Assembly: GCA_009733775.1 (NCBI GenBank)
Contig: WOGZ01000099.1
Location: 42,798-106,797 of the forward strand
Direction of reading: 5' to 3'
Length of the DNA stretch: 64,000 nucleotides
DNA from: Alectoria sarmentosa
Taxonomy: Eukaryota; Ascomycota; Lecanoromycetes; Lecanorales; Parmeliaceae
Shown here: positions 11,761 to 23,440 of the stretch, one piece after another
Position numbering within the stretch: the first letter of the stretch is position 1
Layout: the number at the start of each line of letters is the position of its first letter
The notes under the pieces: model-generated
What the model saw: only the letters and a program-made list of their open reading frames with translations
Told to the model about the DNA's origin: nothing
Database searches by the model: none
Translations under genes and position numbers: made by a program

Positions 11761-13223
11761 GTTCATCTTTACCATACCCATAATACTCTCCAAGACCTCA
11801 GGCATCGACCCAGGTTTCTCCTCTTCGCCGCTCGAGCTTCAAGGTATTGATTGCGATTGGCTTCTACGAATCTCAACGACGCGTCCGCTGTTTGACCAAT
11901 ATGATACGGCACCAGGCCAAAGCAATTCAGCACTGCTCCTACAGGATCGCGTTGCGCATCGGTGCTGCGGATAGGAATTCGCCCCACGCGAGTCTTGGGG
12001 TTTCACGAACGTGTCTTTGGCCGGAAAGATGACGGCATTTGCCTACGTTTCCTGGAACCTGAGTGGTGGGAGTGGTAATGTGACGCCACAGATGGACGAG
12101 GAGAATTCCCGTTGGCTCGAGTCCTTGCGGACGGAGGACGTGGAGGTCGAGGTGGGATATTCTGGAGGGGCGATTGAAGGGGGAGAACTTTTGGGCGGCG
12201 GAGGGCTTTGATGAACGGGAAATGGGAAGCGTGGGTGGGGCTTGAGATGAGGGAGGGCGTGTGATGTGCGTTGAGACAGACAATGGAGGGTCGAATGAGA
12301 TTGGGCGGACAATGGATGATGGTTTTTCTGCTGGACAAGATGGAATGGTGGGTCATGAATTGTTGATCAGGTATCTTTAACCTTATCTCACATAACTTTT
12401 GAAATGCACTCTTCACCATCACAATATAGGGATTGCCTTCCCACTTCCTTTTGTTCTTCTCTTTCTTCCGTTGCGTTGACTTATTGCAGCTCCTTTTTGT
12501 TACTCATCCTTTCTTTTTTTATAGACCTTTCTTCTTTCCTTCCTTCCTTCCTATTTTCGTTCCTCCCTTCTTCGCCTCCTAGCTTCCTCGTTTCGTCGTT
12601 TCCTCGCGTTCTCGCTTCCTTACTTCCTCGCTTCTTTGCTCCTCACTTCCTCTCGCTTTTGAAAATCTCCTTCATAAAACCTTATTACATTATATTTCGA
12701 TTCAACCCGTCGTCGTTCATTATTATAAAGCTGCCTTTCGGCGGATTGTGTTTTTTTTGCAGAACTCAGGAATTGATTTTGGTATTAGAGAAGAGGGTGA
12801 GGATGATGAGCAGGAAAGCGGGTAGAAGTTGAGGCGGTAGATGGTGTGGATGGTGACACAGTTGGTATGAGAAGGGAATGAAGAAAAGGGTACGGAGAAG
12901 CGAGGGGTGGGAGGTTCTTCCGGCGTAAGCGAGGTGTGGCGTGGGGTTCTTGAAGGGGGAGCTGAGGGTTCAAAGAAGTGTGTTTATGCAATTGATGCGG
13001 TGTTTGGAGCATCGAGATTCGGAAGCCTCTGTGATTCCTATTTTGTTCATCGAGGCTGATGGCTTTTACGGAATTGAGTAGGATGTATGGGTGATATAGT
13101 TCAAACGTCTATTCGTACTCGAGACTTGTTGTAGGAACGGATAAAAATAGTCACTAGAGAGTCACGATCCACAAACTCGACTTGGACACTTGGATAGTTC
13201 CTCGCAATCAATCACTCACAACC
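11761..13223. other. Intergenic, low-complexity pyrimidine-rich tract
   Basis: No supported gene. From about 12436 to 12660 the plus strand is very rich in C and T, with TTCC repeats near 12540; frames crossing it (such as 12404-12832) translate to Ser/Leu/Phe-rich low-complexity sequence and are probably not real. Confidence 0.5.
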
Positions 13224-15572
13224 TCATCTTGTATTTGTAACGGCCAAGTTCGAATCAACGCTAGCACTCCATTTCATCCCGGTAAACCCCCCCCGCGCTG
13301 GCACCTTCGTCGGCATCCAAATCACATCCCCTGTTTGATCTAGCATATCCTTATAAAGCACGCGGCTGTTCCATGGGCTCATCAGAAGCAGTTTGAACGC
13401 GCATCCGCTCTCTCTTCTTGTTCGCTCAACAACATCCACGAGGGCTTGTACTACTATGCTAGCCTCTTCGCACACTGTGGGGTTATCTTCGTAAAAGCTA
13501 ACAGCGTCTAGGACGCAGAAGACTACGATGTACTGCGGGAGTTGCGTGATGAGCAGGTCAAAGACATCGCATAGATCGTTGACGTCGTCGTAGTTGAGAT
13601 TCTGCATGCGTTGAATGGTGCGGAGATCAAAGTCGCGGTATGCGAGGAGGAGTTGTGCGAGTAGACTTCTCATCATCCCGTCTGGTCCGGAATCTGGATC
13701 GTCTTTGGAGAGATGTTCGCCGCAGAAGAAGGCTAGAGGGAGGGTCATTCGTGGTTCTGGTAGGGGGTGGCTAGGGGTGGGTGTGATTGAGTCGACGAGC
13801 TTGGCGCAGATGAAGGACGCGGGTTGCTGTCTTGTAGTTCCCTTGTGGTTGGCGTTGATGAATAAAGCAGAGGATTCAGGAGTGGTGATCCATTTTTGTA
13901 GCTTATGGGAGTGCATGATTGCCATTACCCGGTCCTGGTCTTGCGTTGGCAATGTCCAAATGGTCTGGAGTTTGGCCTCTACGTCCTGTTCCAGCACGGA
14001 ATCTTCGTATTCGAGCCCGGTCAGGAGCTGCTGCCGAAATCGTCGTCGCTCTGTAGGGCGAGTCAGCTTGGACACCCATGACCGCCCAGTGGAGCGTACC
14101 TCTGAGCAACTGGGATTCCGACGCTACTTTGCGCACGGGAAGCATTGGCCCTCGGACTGGGTGGAATCAGTAGGATAGAACTCGGGCCTGGAACTGGGAC
14201 TGACCGTCTTGTGTTCTGTAATCCATCCGATCACTGCTGGCAAGAAAATTCTCAAGAGTCTCTTTCACGGTTGACTCTATCAACTCTTTAGTCTTACTTT
14301 CTGACATCTCGTTGAACCGACTCGCCATCGCCCCCATCATTTGCTGTATGTTCCCAGCTTCGGTCACGACAATGTTGCTCAGCAGATTATTCTGCTGAAA
14401 TGATTCAATCTTCAAGCGATCCAATTGTCCCACAACCTCCTGATGATTATTCCGCGAATCCTTCTGGTGCGACCTGACTGTCTCATTCGTTTGTACCGTT
14501 GTCTCATACGAGCATAGTCTCGCACAGTCGTCGAATCGTTGAGAGTTAGTTCTCATGGTTTGAATTAAATCGCTCAATTGCTGTTCGTAGGAGCTTTGCT
14601 TGAAGAGGCTTTTGGAAAACTTTTCTGAGTTACGGTTTAGTACCCATCGCTTCCTGATCTACGAGTGGCAGGCCTGACTTATAGCTTTCTCCTTGTACCA
14701 TTCAACAATGTGGCGTAGCGCAGCTAACGTCGCGGAATAGAGAGCGGCACTGCACTGATGGAGTGCTTTGGATTTCTTGAAGGCACCTAGTGCTCGATGT
14801 GTGCTCGCGAGTAAGATTGGAATCTCAGCCAAGGCTTCGCAGATCTCGCTGCGAAGGTCCTGCAAGCGCGCCGCCGCCTGTTGACAGTCAGCATACTTGC
14901 GTATCAATCGTTGCGTTGGCGCGAACACTAAAGATAAGCTTCAGGCCCCCACAGAGTATAGAGAGGTACTGTGATTGAGTGGGTAAGAGGCCTGCCCAGG
15001 CGTCAAACACCTGATTGTTGACCCCAAAGCTGCGAAGGCCTTTGCGAATCTTTCCCCAAAAGCCGGGGACATCGTTGTAACGCTCGGATGCAGCATTCAC
15101 TTCCGCAAGAACCTCCTCCCATGTATGTGTCGCATCGTTTACGATGTTTGTCTTGTATTTCGAGCCCTGCGTTGTTTTCTCGTAGGTTTCAATAGCCGCT
15201 TTGAAGAGTCGTTTTTCACTTGCAGCATCTTTGTACAATTCTTCGCTTTACCGAGTCAACGACGAAACGACATCTGCCTTGAGACGCTGCCTACAGTGGA
15301 AGATCATCGTCATCATCATCATCACCATCAACATCGTTCCGACCGAGACGGCCGGGGGTAGATCGCTGTTCACGCGCCGCCAACGAAGGCAGTGTCGTCT
15401 CATCAGTGGAACCTATCTGTGGTAATGTGGCAGCTGCTTCTTCACGGTCTCTCAGGGCCTTGAATGCAGGATGAATATTTCGAGGCAGCTGCCTCTGTAT
15501 ATAAGTGTGAACAATGCCGTACAGCCTAGGTCGTGTGACGGCAGCAGCTTCGGAGGAAGCATTGCTTTCCAT
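13224..15572 (-). CDS. DUF7708-type STAND-like protein with degenerate NTPase region, 680 aa
   Basis: Five exons: 15572-15295, 15245-14927, 14877-14679, 14624-14205 and 14050-13224. All four introns have consistent phases and three are 49-54 bases. The third (14625-14678) removes an apparent in-frame stop and has a near-perfect GTACTAAAC branch. The last acceptor (14051) was chosen for its CTGAC branch. After an acidic Asp run (residues about 82-90) comes the DUF7708 helical domain, with FKAAIETYEKTT, HTWEEVLAEV and LCGGLKLIFS. A coiled region follows (FKQSSYEQQLSDLIQ). The C-terminal part resembles a NACHT-like core, with RSLLAQLLLAYRDFD and a Walker B-like strand YIVVFCVLDAV, but no Walker A P-loop is visible. 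DUF7708 usually sits at the N-terminus of fungal STAND proteins. This copy may be a non-hydrolysing partner or decoy; that role is inference. Confidence 0.75.
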
Positions 15573-16192
15573 TGCGGACGCAATGTAAAGAATTGAAGTT
15601 GGACAAATAGCTCTATTGTCCCTAGAAGTGCTTTCCAGACATGTTGAATGCGTCTGAGGACGAGCGCATTGTCTTGATCATGGTCTTCAACAGTCCAAAG
15701 ACCAAATGTAGATGCAGCGAACCTGAGTCAGGGTATTCTTGGACGCCCTACTTTTGGTGGGCTATGCATTAGTCATGTCAAACAACCTCTTCTCATTGGT
15801 TGAAATTCAAAGTCGCTTCGACAACTTTGCTTCGCCCCTGAAAGTACATGAGCATCACCATCATTACAAGAAAATAGAAAACAGCTACACCATTGTACCA
15901 TCGCCATTAGGAATCGACCCTCAATACCATCAAATACCATTAGCAAACATTACATGCACCATTGCACAGTCCTCTCGCTTGGTGACAGCGGCTTCGCAAA
16001 CCAGTGATTGCAGCTAACTAAATATAGTTAGCATAGATTACTCGGTGCGGCCATCTGCCGGTCAGCTAATACATCCTTGTTCACTGCCTTTTAGACCGAG
16101 GGTCATTTCCAGAAATTCCGGCCACGCTAAATTAGCTCCCACCTACTTTTTCTCCCATTTTTTCATCCTTTTTGTTTACATTAATCATTATC
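15573..16192. other. Intergenic flank of AT-rich block 1
   Basis: A 92-codon plus-strand frame (15739-16017, His-rich in the middle) has no recognisable domain. A short palindrome, GCTAACTA-AATA-TAGTTAGC, lies near 16012-16031. Confidence 0.4.
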
Positions 16193-18240
16193 ATGGCTCG
16201 CAAAAGGCCTTTCATGGATTATAAGCCTCGTTCAGCTCGTACGAAACGTCTTTCTCAATATAAACGTCTTCAGATCCCTTTTTCCTTAAGAGCTGATTTA
16301 TAATTATCTTATAAATCGAATTAAAAATGAAATTTTTCTCACATCGCACGAGTTCGATAAACACGTAATAATGAAAAATCAATCTTTAATGTGCAAAAAA
16401 ATTTAATATCTTTCTGAGAAATCAACGACGTATGTTTAAAAACAATTTTCATATAAATCGTCGTTTTAATCACTCAAATCGTGATCGTTTTCTTAAAATT
16501 AATTTTGATACGATACATAAAATGAAAAAACACATAAAATCGTTGTAAAAACGCACTTTTAATTGAAAAAAATTAAATATTAAAATTAATATCGACGTTA
16601 ATGCGCATATAATTAAAAAACGAATAATTTTTTCGATTATAAAAAATGTCGTATTTATTAAAAAAAAAAAAAAAGTTAATTAAAACATCGAAAAAAAATA
16701 AACTATTTTCGAATAAAAACGTCATTTATTCAATTAAGAATATAAAAAAATTAACATTTTTTTAACGTATTTTATATAAAATATAATGTTAAAAATTAAA
16801 ATATATAATACGTTTTTTATTAAAACGAAATTGCGAAAATTATATTCAAAAAAAGATGAAATAAAACGTAGCGAAATAATATTATTAAATTATAATTAAT
16901 TATAATTATTAAAGCGAATTAATATTTTACGATATAAATAAAATAAAGTTTATTAACGTCGTTTTATATATTAAATCGAATTTTGTAAGCAAAATTAAAA
17001 AAAAAAACATTATTTAAAAAGTATACGTGAAATTAATTTTTTTTATATATCGAGGTTTATAAACATTAATTGAATGTTAAAAAAAGACGTTTTATTTTTC
17101 AAAAGAATAACGATAAAGAATATAAAATTACGTTAAATCTCGAAAATTTAGCACGCATAATCAAAGATGAAATAAATTTAAATTATATCGATAATTAATT
17201 TTCATAGTTCTTTAATTTTAATTCAATCGAAAATGTATAAAAGATTTTAAAATAACGTGTTAAACGTAAAAAGCTTATTAATAAAAAAGAACTTAAATGT
17301 ATACTTTTAAAAAAATAAGATTTCATTATTTATAATAAAATTAACGAGTTAATTTTGAAAGAAAAACGCGATATACGCGCTTATACGCAATAATATTATA
17401 AGCGATAAAATTTAAACATTTAATTTTAATTGAAAATGTATATAATAAAATTTTGAAAGTTTGTATATAATAATAAAAGAAGCATTAATAAGCGTGATTA
17501 CGATTTGTTTTTATAAAGCTATTTTAACGTAATCGAAATTTCTGAAAATGATTTTTAAACGTATAATAGTCTTTTATATTAATATATTTAAATGAATAAC
17601 GCAGTGATAACGACCTCTATCGTGCTTTATAATGTTGCATTCGCACTCTTTATTCGATCGTTCGATGCCCTTATTCTTGTGCGACTGAGATCGGATTTTA
17701 AGAGATAGTTTTAAAAGCAACTTATTAAATAGCATAGATTTATCGAAAGTCTTTATTCGACGTCACTTTTCGTAAAGAAAATTAAAAAGGTTTTTGAAAA
17801 GATTTAATAACAATAATTAAAAGAAATAATTTAAAAAGAAATACGCATTAATTAAAGTATTATAATTAAATTTTTTATTATTAAACTTTATATAAACTTA
17901 ATAAAAAAAATATTCAAAAAGATAGTTTTTCGAATAACGATTAAATCAATAATTTAATATATTAAATCATTAATTTAAAACAAATTCGATAATTTTTCAA
18001 TTTTTCAATCATATATTATTATTAAAAGCGATTAAAATATTACGCTTTTTTAATGTTATTTTTCACATATATTAATGCATAATTTTCGAAATATTTAAAA
18101 AAATTAATTGATGTTAACCCGTATAATATAGAAATTTTCAAATTTTATAAATTTTGATGGTTTAGGCCAAGCTCGATGATTTAATCATTTCTTTTAAATA
18201 TCTCTTTCAATTATTTCTTTTAATTATTTCTTTTAATTAT
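16193..18240. mobile_element. RIP-decayed AT-rich block, probable transposon remnant
   Basis: From about 16305 to 18240 the sequence is extremely AT-rich and most C residues are followed by G, as expected where CpA has been turned into TpA. The left edge keeps normal composition and a short basic frame at 16193-16303 starting MARKRPFMDYKPRSARTKRL; it then meets a stop inside the decayed part. This may be the start of a transposon protein, but 36 residues are too few to name a family. A less decayed patch lies at about 17590-17720. Terminal repeats and a target duplication were looked for but not found with confidence. Confidence 0.65.
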
Positions 18241-18669
18241 CGTTGCTAAATCTCCCTAAAAACTGGACAAGCATACTCTACTCCATATGAGTCATCTACC
18301 TGGCTGATTAAGCCTTTGCACATTGTTACTCTATCTGATTGGTGCATGATACAACCTTCGGACGCATGAGTAGGGCACAGTCGGCACTCGTCCTGCATCC
18401 TCGTCCATCTGGACCCGGAATAGTAAAGCGTTCGAGAGTGGCGCAGTAATGAGGTTTATATTTCTGCCAATCAATCATCACAGCTACCCATCTCCGCGAT
18501 CTCGCTGTTTCATCCCCCACGGCTTTCGTAGCGCGACAAAAATGCCAAGGCTTTTTCTCAGCCTCATCAGCCTCGTCCGGTTTTCATCCGGGTGACCTAA
18601 CTTTTCAGAATCTTCAGTAGCTTCCATCCTTTCTATTACATTGCTCTACGAAACTAAGACTAAGTTGCA
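18241..18669. other. Upstream region of the AAA+ gene
   Basis: Composition returns abruptly to normal at about 18250. No gene is supported; a pyrimidine-rich stretch at about 18600-18660 precedes the ATG at 18670. Confidence 0.45.
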
Positions 18670-21600
18670 ATGATTAACGCTCCAGAGAACCCGAAGCAGC
18701 CCGAGACATCTGGGCCTCCAACCGATTCCATTCCTTTGGGTGCCGACCTCAACAATGGCCGAGAGATTCAATCCCTAGAGTCGAAGCTTGAGGACAGCCA
18801 AATCAATGGCTCAAATCGCCACGAATATCCTAATGATACAAACCCACACTATGACGAATATACGACACTCCTAAAAAAGCACCTCGGCGTTGTCGAGAGC
18901 GAATTAAGCAGGCTCAAGGGCCTACAGACGTAAATGCTTGCGCCAGCTCCCATCCACAAACGAGGCTGCTGACTTTTTGTATCACGGCAGCTCTGAACCA
19001 GGTGTGGCCGATAAAAAAGACACTGCCCGGGACTCCAAAGTGGACGAAAAGGACATGCAAGCGCAGGATGCCAAAATTCAACGAGTTCCCCAATGGGAAT
19101 GGCGAGATGTCAAGAACGAACGCGCGATCAAACCGAAAATGCCAACTCTTATTGTTTCTTCAAACGGGCATGGTAGAGCAGGAAGGCGGCCAAATGGACG
19201 AAGGAGCACGAGACAAAATGACGCAACTGACAGTGGCGATTCGAACTTGAGAGAAGACGCTCCATTTGATAGTGCATACCACCTTGCCATCAATTCAAGA
19301 ATCCTTCTCAATCTATTAGGCGATTGTTTGGGTATGAATTTTCCAGAAGACCTCAATGTCTGGGTGCGCCCATTCAAATATCTCGTGGCTTATGAGACGG
19401 AAATAAGAGAGGCCCTGCAGGATGCCGAAGCAACTTTCGACCAGGCGGAAGCAAGGCCAAAGTCCTCTGATCTGGTAAGCAGTACGCAAAATTCCAATGG
19501 AGTCAATACTTCAGGTACGGAGTCCATGCAAGAAAGAAGAGCAGAAAATGCAAACGCTGCGAAACTTGCGCCACAAGTTAGTGCTACGGACGAATCCCGT
19601 GCAAAAGCGGAAAGAGACCAACTTCGATGTCTCGTGAACTTCATGGATACAGATATGAAAGATATATTCGATGTGAAGCGTCAAGTTATCAACCAAACTC
19701 TCAAGGAGGTAGCCTTTGAGAATCTGTGGCTGCTTTACAGGCCTGGTGATTTGGTCTACTTGACAGAATCTCCAGAGGAAAGTAGTGAATACCAAGCTTA
19801 TCGCGTACTTCATGTTACTGGTGGGCGACCAGTCCTCGATACAGTCAACGAGTCGGATTTCAGGCCAGTCGAAGATCGTAGTTGGGATGAGGAATCAGAA
19901 AATGAAGAGAAAGCCTGCGACACCATCCGGGGGTCGCCTTCAAACGTGACGCCTTTCATCATCGACTGCTTTTCCATTGATTTTGATGGAAGCAGACTGG
20001 GACCAAAATCCAAGAGGTTTGTTATTCCAACATACAGTGGCAAACGGAAAGTCGATGCACTCGAAGTATGTCCGTCGTTTTTTCATCCGCAACATGGAAA
20101 GATCCACGGAGCAATGGTCACAAGGGGACGACGTTTTACCCAGCTTGCAAATGGAACTCATAAAAGGTACTCAGGTACGACGCTGAGAGAGAGCAGAGAG
20201 CTCTGGAGGACGAGCCTGCACTGGTGGAATTACACTATCCACGATGAAGAGGTACTTCCTCTGTTCACTACTCACTGCTTCTCTCTGGTACGTAGTATTT
20301 GCTACTAATTTGGGTACCGAGTAGGTTCACAGTGAGGTCATGTTAGATCAGGCTGCAGCTGTAACACATTATCGGAAAGCTGTTGAGAAGTGGCGATTGA
20401 AAATTGGCGGTGGAGTCATCAGCGTACCGACTGTAGCTGACTCTCGGGAGGTATTTGACCCTTTGCCTGTCAAGCGCGACGAAGATCTGTCATCAGATGT
20501 CTTCGATGACTCTATCATCGATCGAGACCGTCGGAATGATTTCGTCAATTCCACTACGCTACTCAAATCCCGAGACATTTTCGATCCTTCTCTGTCAGAC
20601 GATTATGTTATGTTGCTTCCTTTTCGAGTCTACGGTTATGCCATGCTGAACCGAAAATGGTTCCCACTCAACATCAATTTGATCAGTGATATAACTCCGG
20701 ATCAAGTGCGAACATCGGCCGCTGGCTACGAAGACTTGGTACTGCCAGAGGGCCACAAGAAACTTCTTCAAGCCATTGTCAAGAACCAAGTCAGAGATTC
20801 TAAGCAGATATCTGGTGGGCGAGGGGAGGATCCCGACGATTTCCAGATGGATGTTGTCAAAGGAAAGGGTAAAGGTCTTATCATTCTTCTTCATGGCGCT
20901 CCCGGAGTGGGAAAAACATCCACAGCTGAGTGCGTGGCAGCCCAGCTAAAGAGGCCATTGCTACCCATTACATGTGGTGATATCAGCACAAGCGTCAAAC
21001 AAGCCGAGGAAACGCTTCAAGAGTATTGCGCACTGGCATACAGATGGAAATGCGTCTTGCTTCTGGATGAAGCGGATGTCTTTCTAGCCAAAAGAGAGAA
21101 GGGCGACATCACGAGGAACGGTCTTGTCTCAGGTCAGCTTCAACATATAACATAGCATTTTCTGATAGAGATGCTAAGCTTCCTAAAGTCTTCCTCCGAG
21201 TCCTGGAGTACTTCTCCGGAGTCATCATATTGACCACCAACCGCGTCGGCGAATTCGACGAAGCGTTCCGATCCCGAATCCACGTCAGCCTCTACTACCC
21301 CAAACTTGACCAGGACGCAACCTTACAGATCTGGGAGCGCAGCCTTTCGCGCCTTCGACATTCCGGTCTCCAACTCGATTTCTCAGAAGACGAGATCCGC
21401 AAATTCGCCCAAGACCACTGGCTCGAGAATGAACATAGGCCCTCCCGGCACTGGAACGGTCGGCAGATTAAGAACGCTTTCCAGACGGCGATGGCGCTTG
21501 CCAACTGGGAATTCTACGAGATGAAGCAAGGCCGGACCCTGGAAAGACCGCTGCTCAAGCCCAAACACTTCGATCGTGTGGCTCGCACGAGCGCGCATTT

Positions 21601-21937
21601 TGATGACTACATCAGCGATATCCACAACATATCGGACGATACGTTCAGCGTTCTGGCGGCGCGGGATGAACTGCGGAAGGACACTCATCCCGCAATGTCC
21701 CATGGCCGGTCTCAGACTCAGGACTTTGTTCCTCGTTCCAAGAGGACGACTCCCGCTCGGCGTGGCGCCGGCACCCGAGATGCGAGGACTGCCGAGAGCA
21801 AAAAGGCTGAGGGCGGCAGTGATAACAACAAGGTTAGGGAGTTGGAACTGGAGCTCGAGCTCATGAAGCTGAAGCAAGCAAGCGGTAAAGAGGAGGTGCA
21901 AGCGCAGGCTGGGGATGACGAAGACGAGGAGTGGTAG
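18670..21937 (+). CDS. AAA+ ATPase with DUF7025-type middle region, 1025 aa
   Basis: Four exons: 18670-18929, 18991-20251, 20325-21132 and 21189-21937; introns are 61, 73 and 56 bases and all phases agree. The first 250 residues are polar and charged. A middle region with LRCLVNFMDTDMKDIF and FENLWLLYRPGDLVY is the conserved block usually found before the ATPase domain in this fungal family. The AAA+ core shows Walker A GAPGVGKTST near residue 698, Walker B CVLLLDEADVFL near 750, and sensor/arginine region ILTTNRVGEFDEAFRSRIHV. The basic tail ends in an acidic DDEDEEW. These proteins are common and multi-copy in Pezizomycotina and are of unknown substrate. No mitochondrial targeting sequence is evident. 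It lies 430 bases from AT-rich block 1 but shows no inactivating change. Confidence 0.85.
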
Positions 21938-23440
21938 GGTTTGTGGTTGCCTTCAAGCAGCGCTGTTGATCAGGTATGGCTGATTGAGAAAAACCGTTGT
22001 GTTCTATCTCTGTAGCCTTTCAATCGTGGTATAAAAATTGGGTTATGTCATGATTTCACAGGTTAGGTGATGGTTGCTGTGGGGTTTAAAATAAAGGTTA
22101 TCACGCAACTCGAGTACACGGAATTGGATAGCACGCAACTCTCATGCATGGAAATTGACATTACGAATTTCTCTTATATACACAAAGTAACCCCCGTATC
22201 CCAACCTTCTCGCTCCCAAGCGGCAATAACTTTCGAATTTCTCTTCCAATCTCCTTCGTTTAGGGATTCAAAATAAGAATGCTCGCTGAATACATGCGTG
22301 AAAGGGATGGGATAAAAGATGGTTGGATTCTGAAAGCAATGAGATTGATTTGATGAAGTGTTATGGACTGGTATGAGCTCAAAGATATATGCATATATAC
22401 CTAGCTTCCTCATGGCACGTGCCCGACGTCTAGAGCTAATAGCCATCATGTGGAATATCGGCTGTGTGATTGGGATCAATATATAATTTCAGTGTCTGCG
22501 GTGGGGTAGCAAGATTTTTTTTATGATCAAGGCCAGTTCGGATATAATGGATTAAGAGATCAGTTGGGCTAAGCTGCGCTTGGGGTTGAAGAGTGGGATC
22601 GAAGATTGGGAATGTGGAAACGAGGGTGGAGGTGGCTAGGTTTGGGACGTTGCCCCTTCCGGCTTATTGATCTTGTTGTTGTTCTTCATCCATACATATA
22701 GGAGGGCTCGTATTTCTGGACCCTTTGAGGATTGGCTGGTGTTTGGTGGAGGGTCGACGATCAGGAGGACGCTGGGTTTTGGAATGGTACGAGATTTCGA
22801 AATGCGCGTAGATGTTGGGATGCAGAGCGGCCGCTGCGTCAGAATGGGGCTTCCATGGCGGAGAGTCAAGGTGGAAAGATGATCGATGGGCTGGGCATGA
22901 GGCCGTTCTCCCTTCGGTAGATGAATTGCCACCATCGTTGGAGGTAATTGAAGTTGAGTGCGAATTTCTTGTGAAACGTCTTGATCTTTTGCTCACTGAC
23001 ACCACAAGGGCCGGAGGGCTGTCGTCGGTATCCCATCTACTGGCGCCTGGGGTTCAAAACTTCCTGAATGAGCCCCTGGATTTTGAACCCTGCCAGCCCA
23101 TGGAATAGGCTGGGAAACACCGTATTCCATGATGGGAGGTAAACTGGCTTGTGGCTCTTTAGGGGGATCGCTGCAGCTTAAAAGGAAGGGTGAGCCTTGA
23201 TCTCGACTAAATGATGTAGCCCCATCGATCGTGCTCGTCAATGACTTTCAAATCTAGCGTAAACTTGATGGTAGAAGGGGATAGGATGGCTTGATCGGCG
23301 AACACAAGTAATTTTTGGGCCACGGCCCGGTGGCGAAAGATAACAGGTCGTAATCGTCCCGGAAGCGATCCCGTTGATTGTTAATGTTATCATGACCATC
23401 TCGTCGATGGCCGTTTCCGTAGAAAATTCTTCTTTGAACG
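21938..23440. other. Intergenic, no supported gene
   Basis: About 1.5 kb. Minus-strand frames at 22636-23241 translate to proline-rich sequence in a single phase but lack an ATG and a domain; I do not call them. Confidence 0.4.

Noticed and set aside
12404..12832. 142-codon frame rich in Ser, Leu and Phe
   Set aside because: Produced by a C/T-rich low-complexity tract; composition explains the open frame.
14641..14700. Apparent in-frame stop in the DUF7708 gene
   Set aside because: A 54-base intron with a GTACTAAAC branch removes it and restores the family sequence KAIKKFSKSLFKQ.
15300..15335. CAT/ATC microsatellite as a separate repeat
   Set aside because: It encodes the Asp run of the DUF7708 protein, so it is explained by the coding sequence.
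20252..20324. Alternative 37-base intron (20288-20324) in the AAA+ gene
   Set aside because: Shorter than any other intron here, and it would insert extra residues where the family has none; the 73-base intron fits better.
22636..23241. Proline-rich minus-strand frames
   Set aside because: Same phase but no ATG, an internal stop and no recognisable family.
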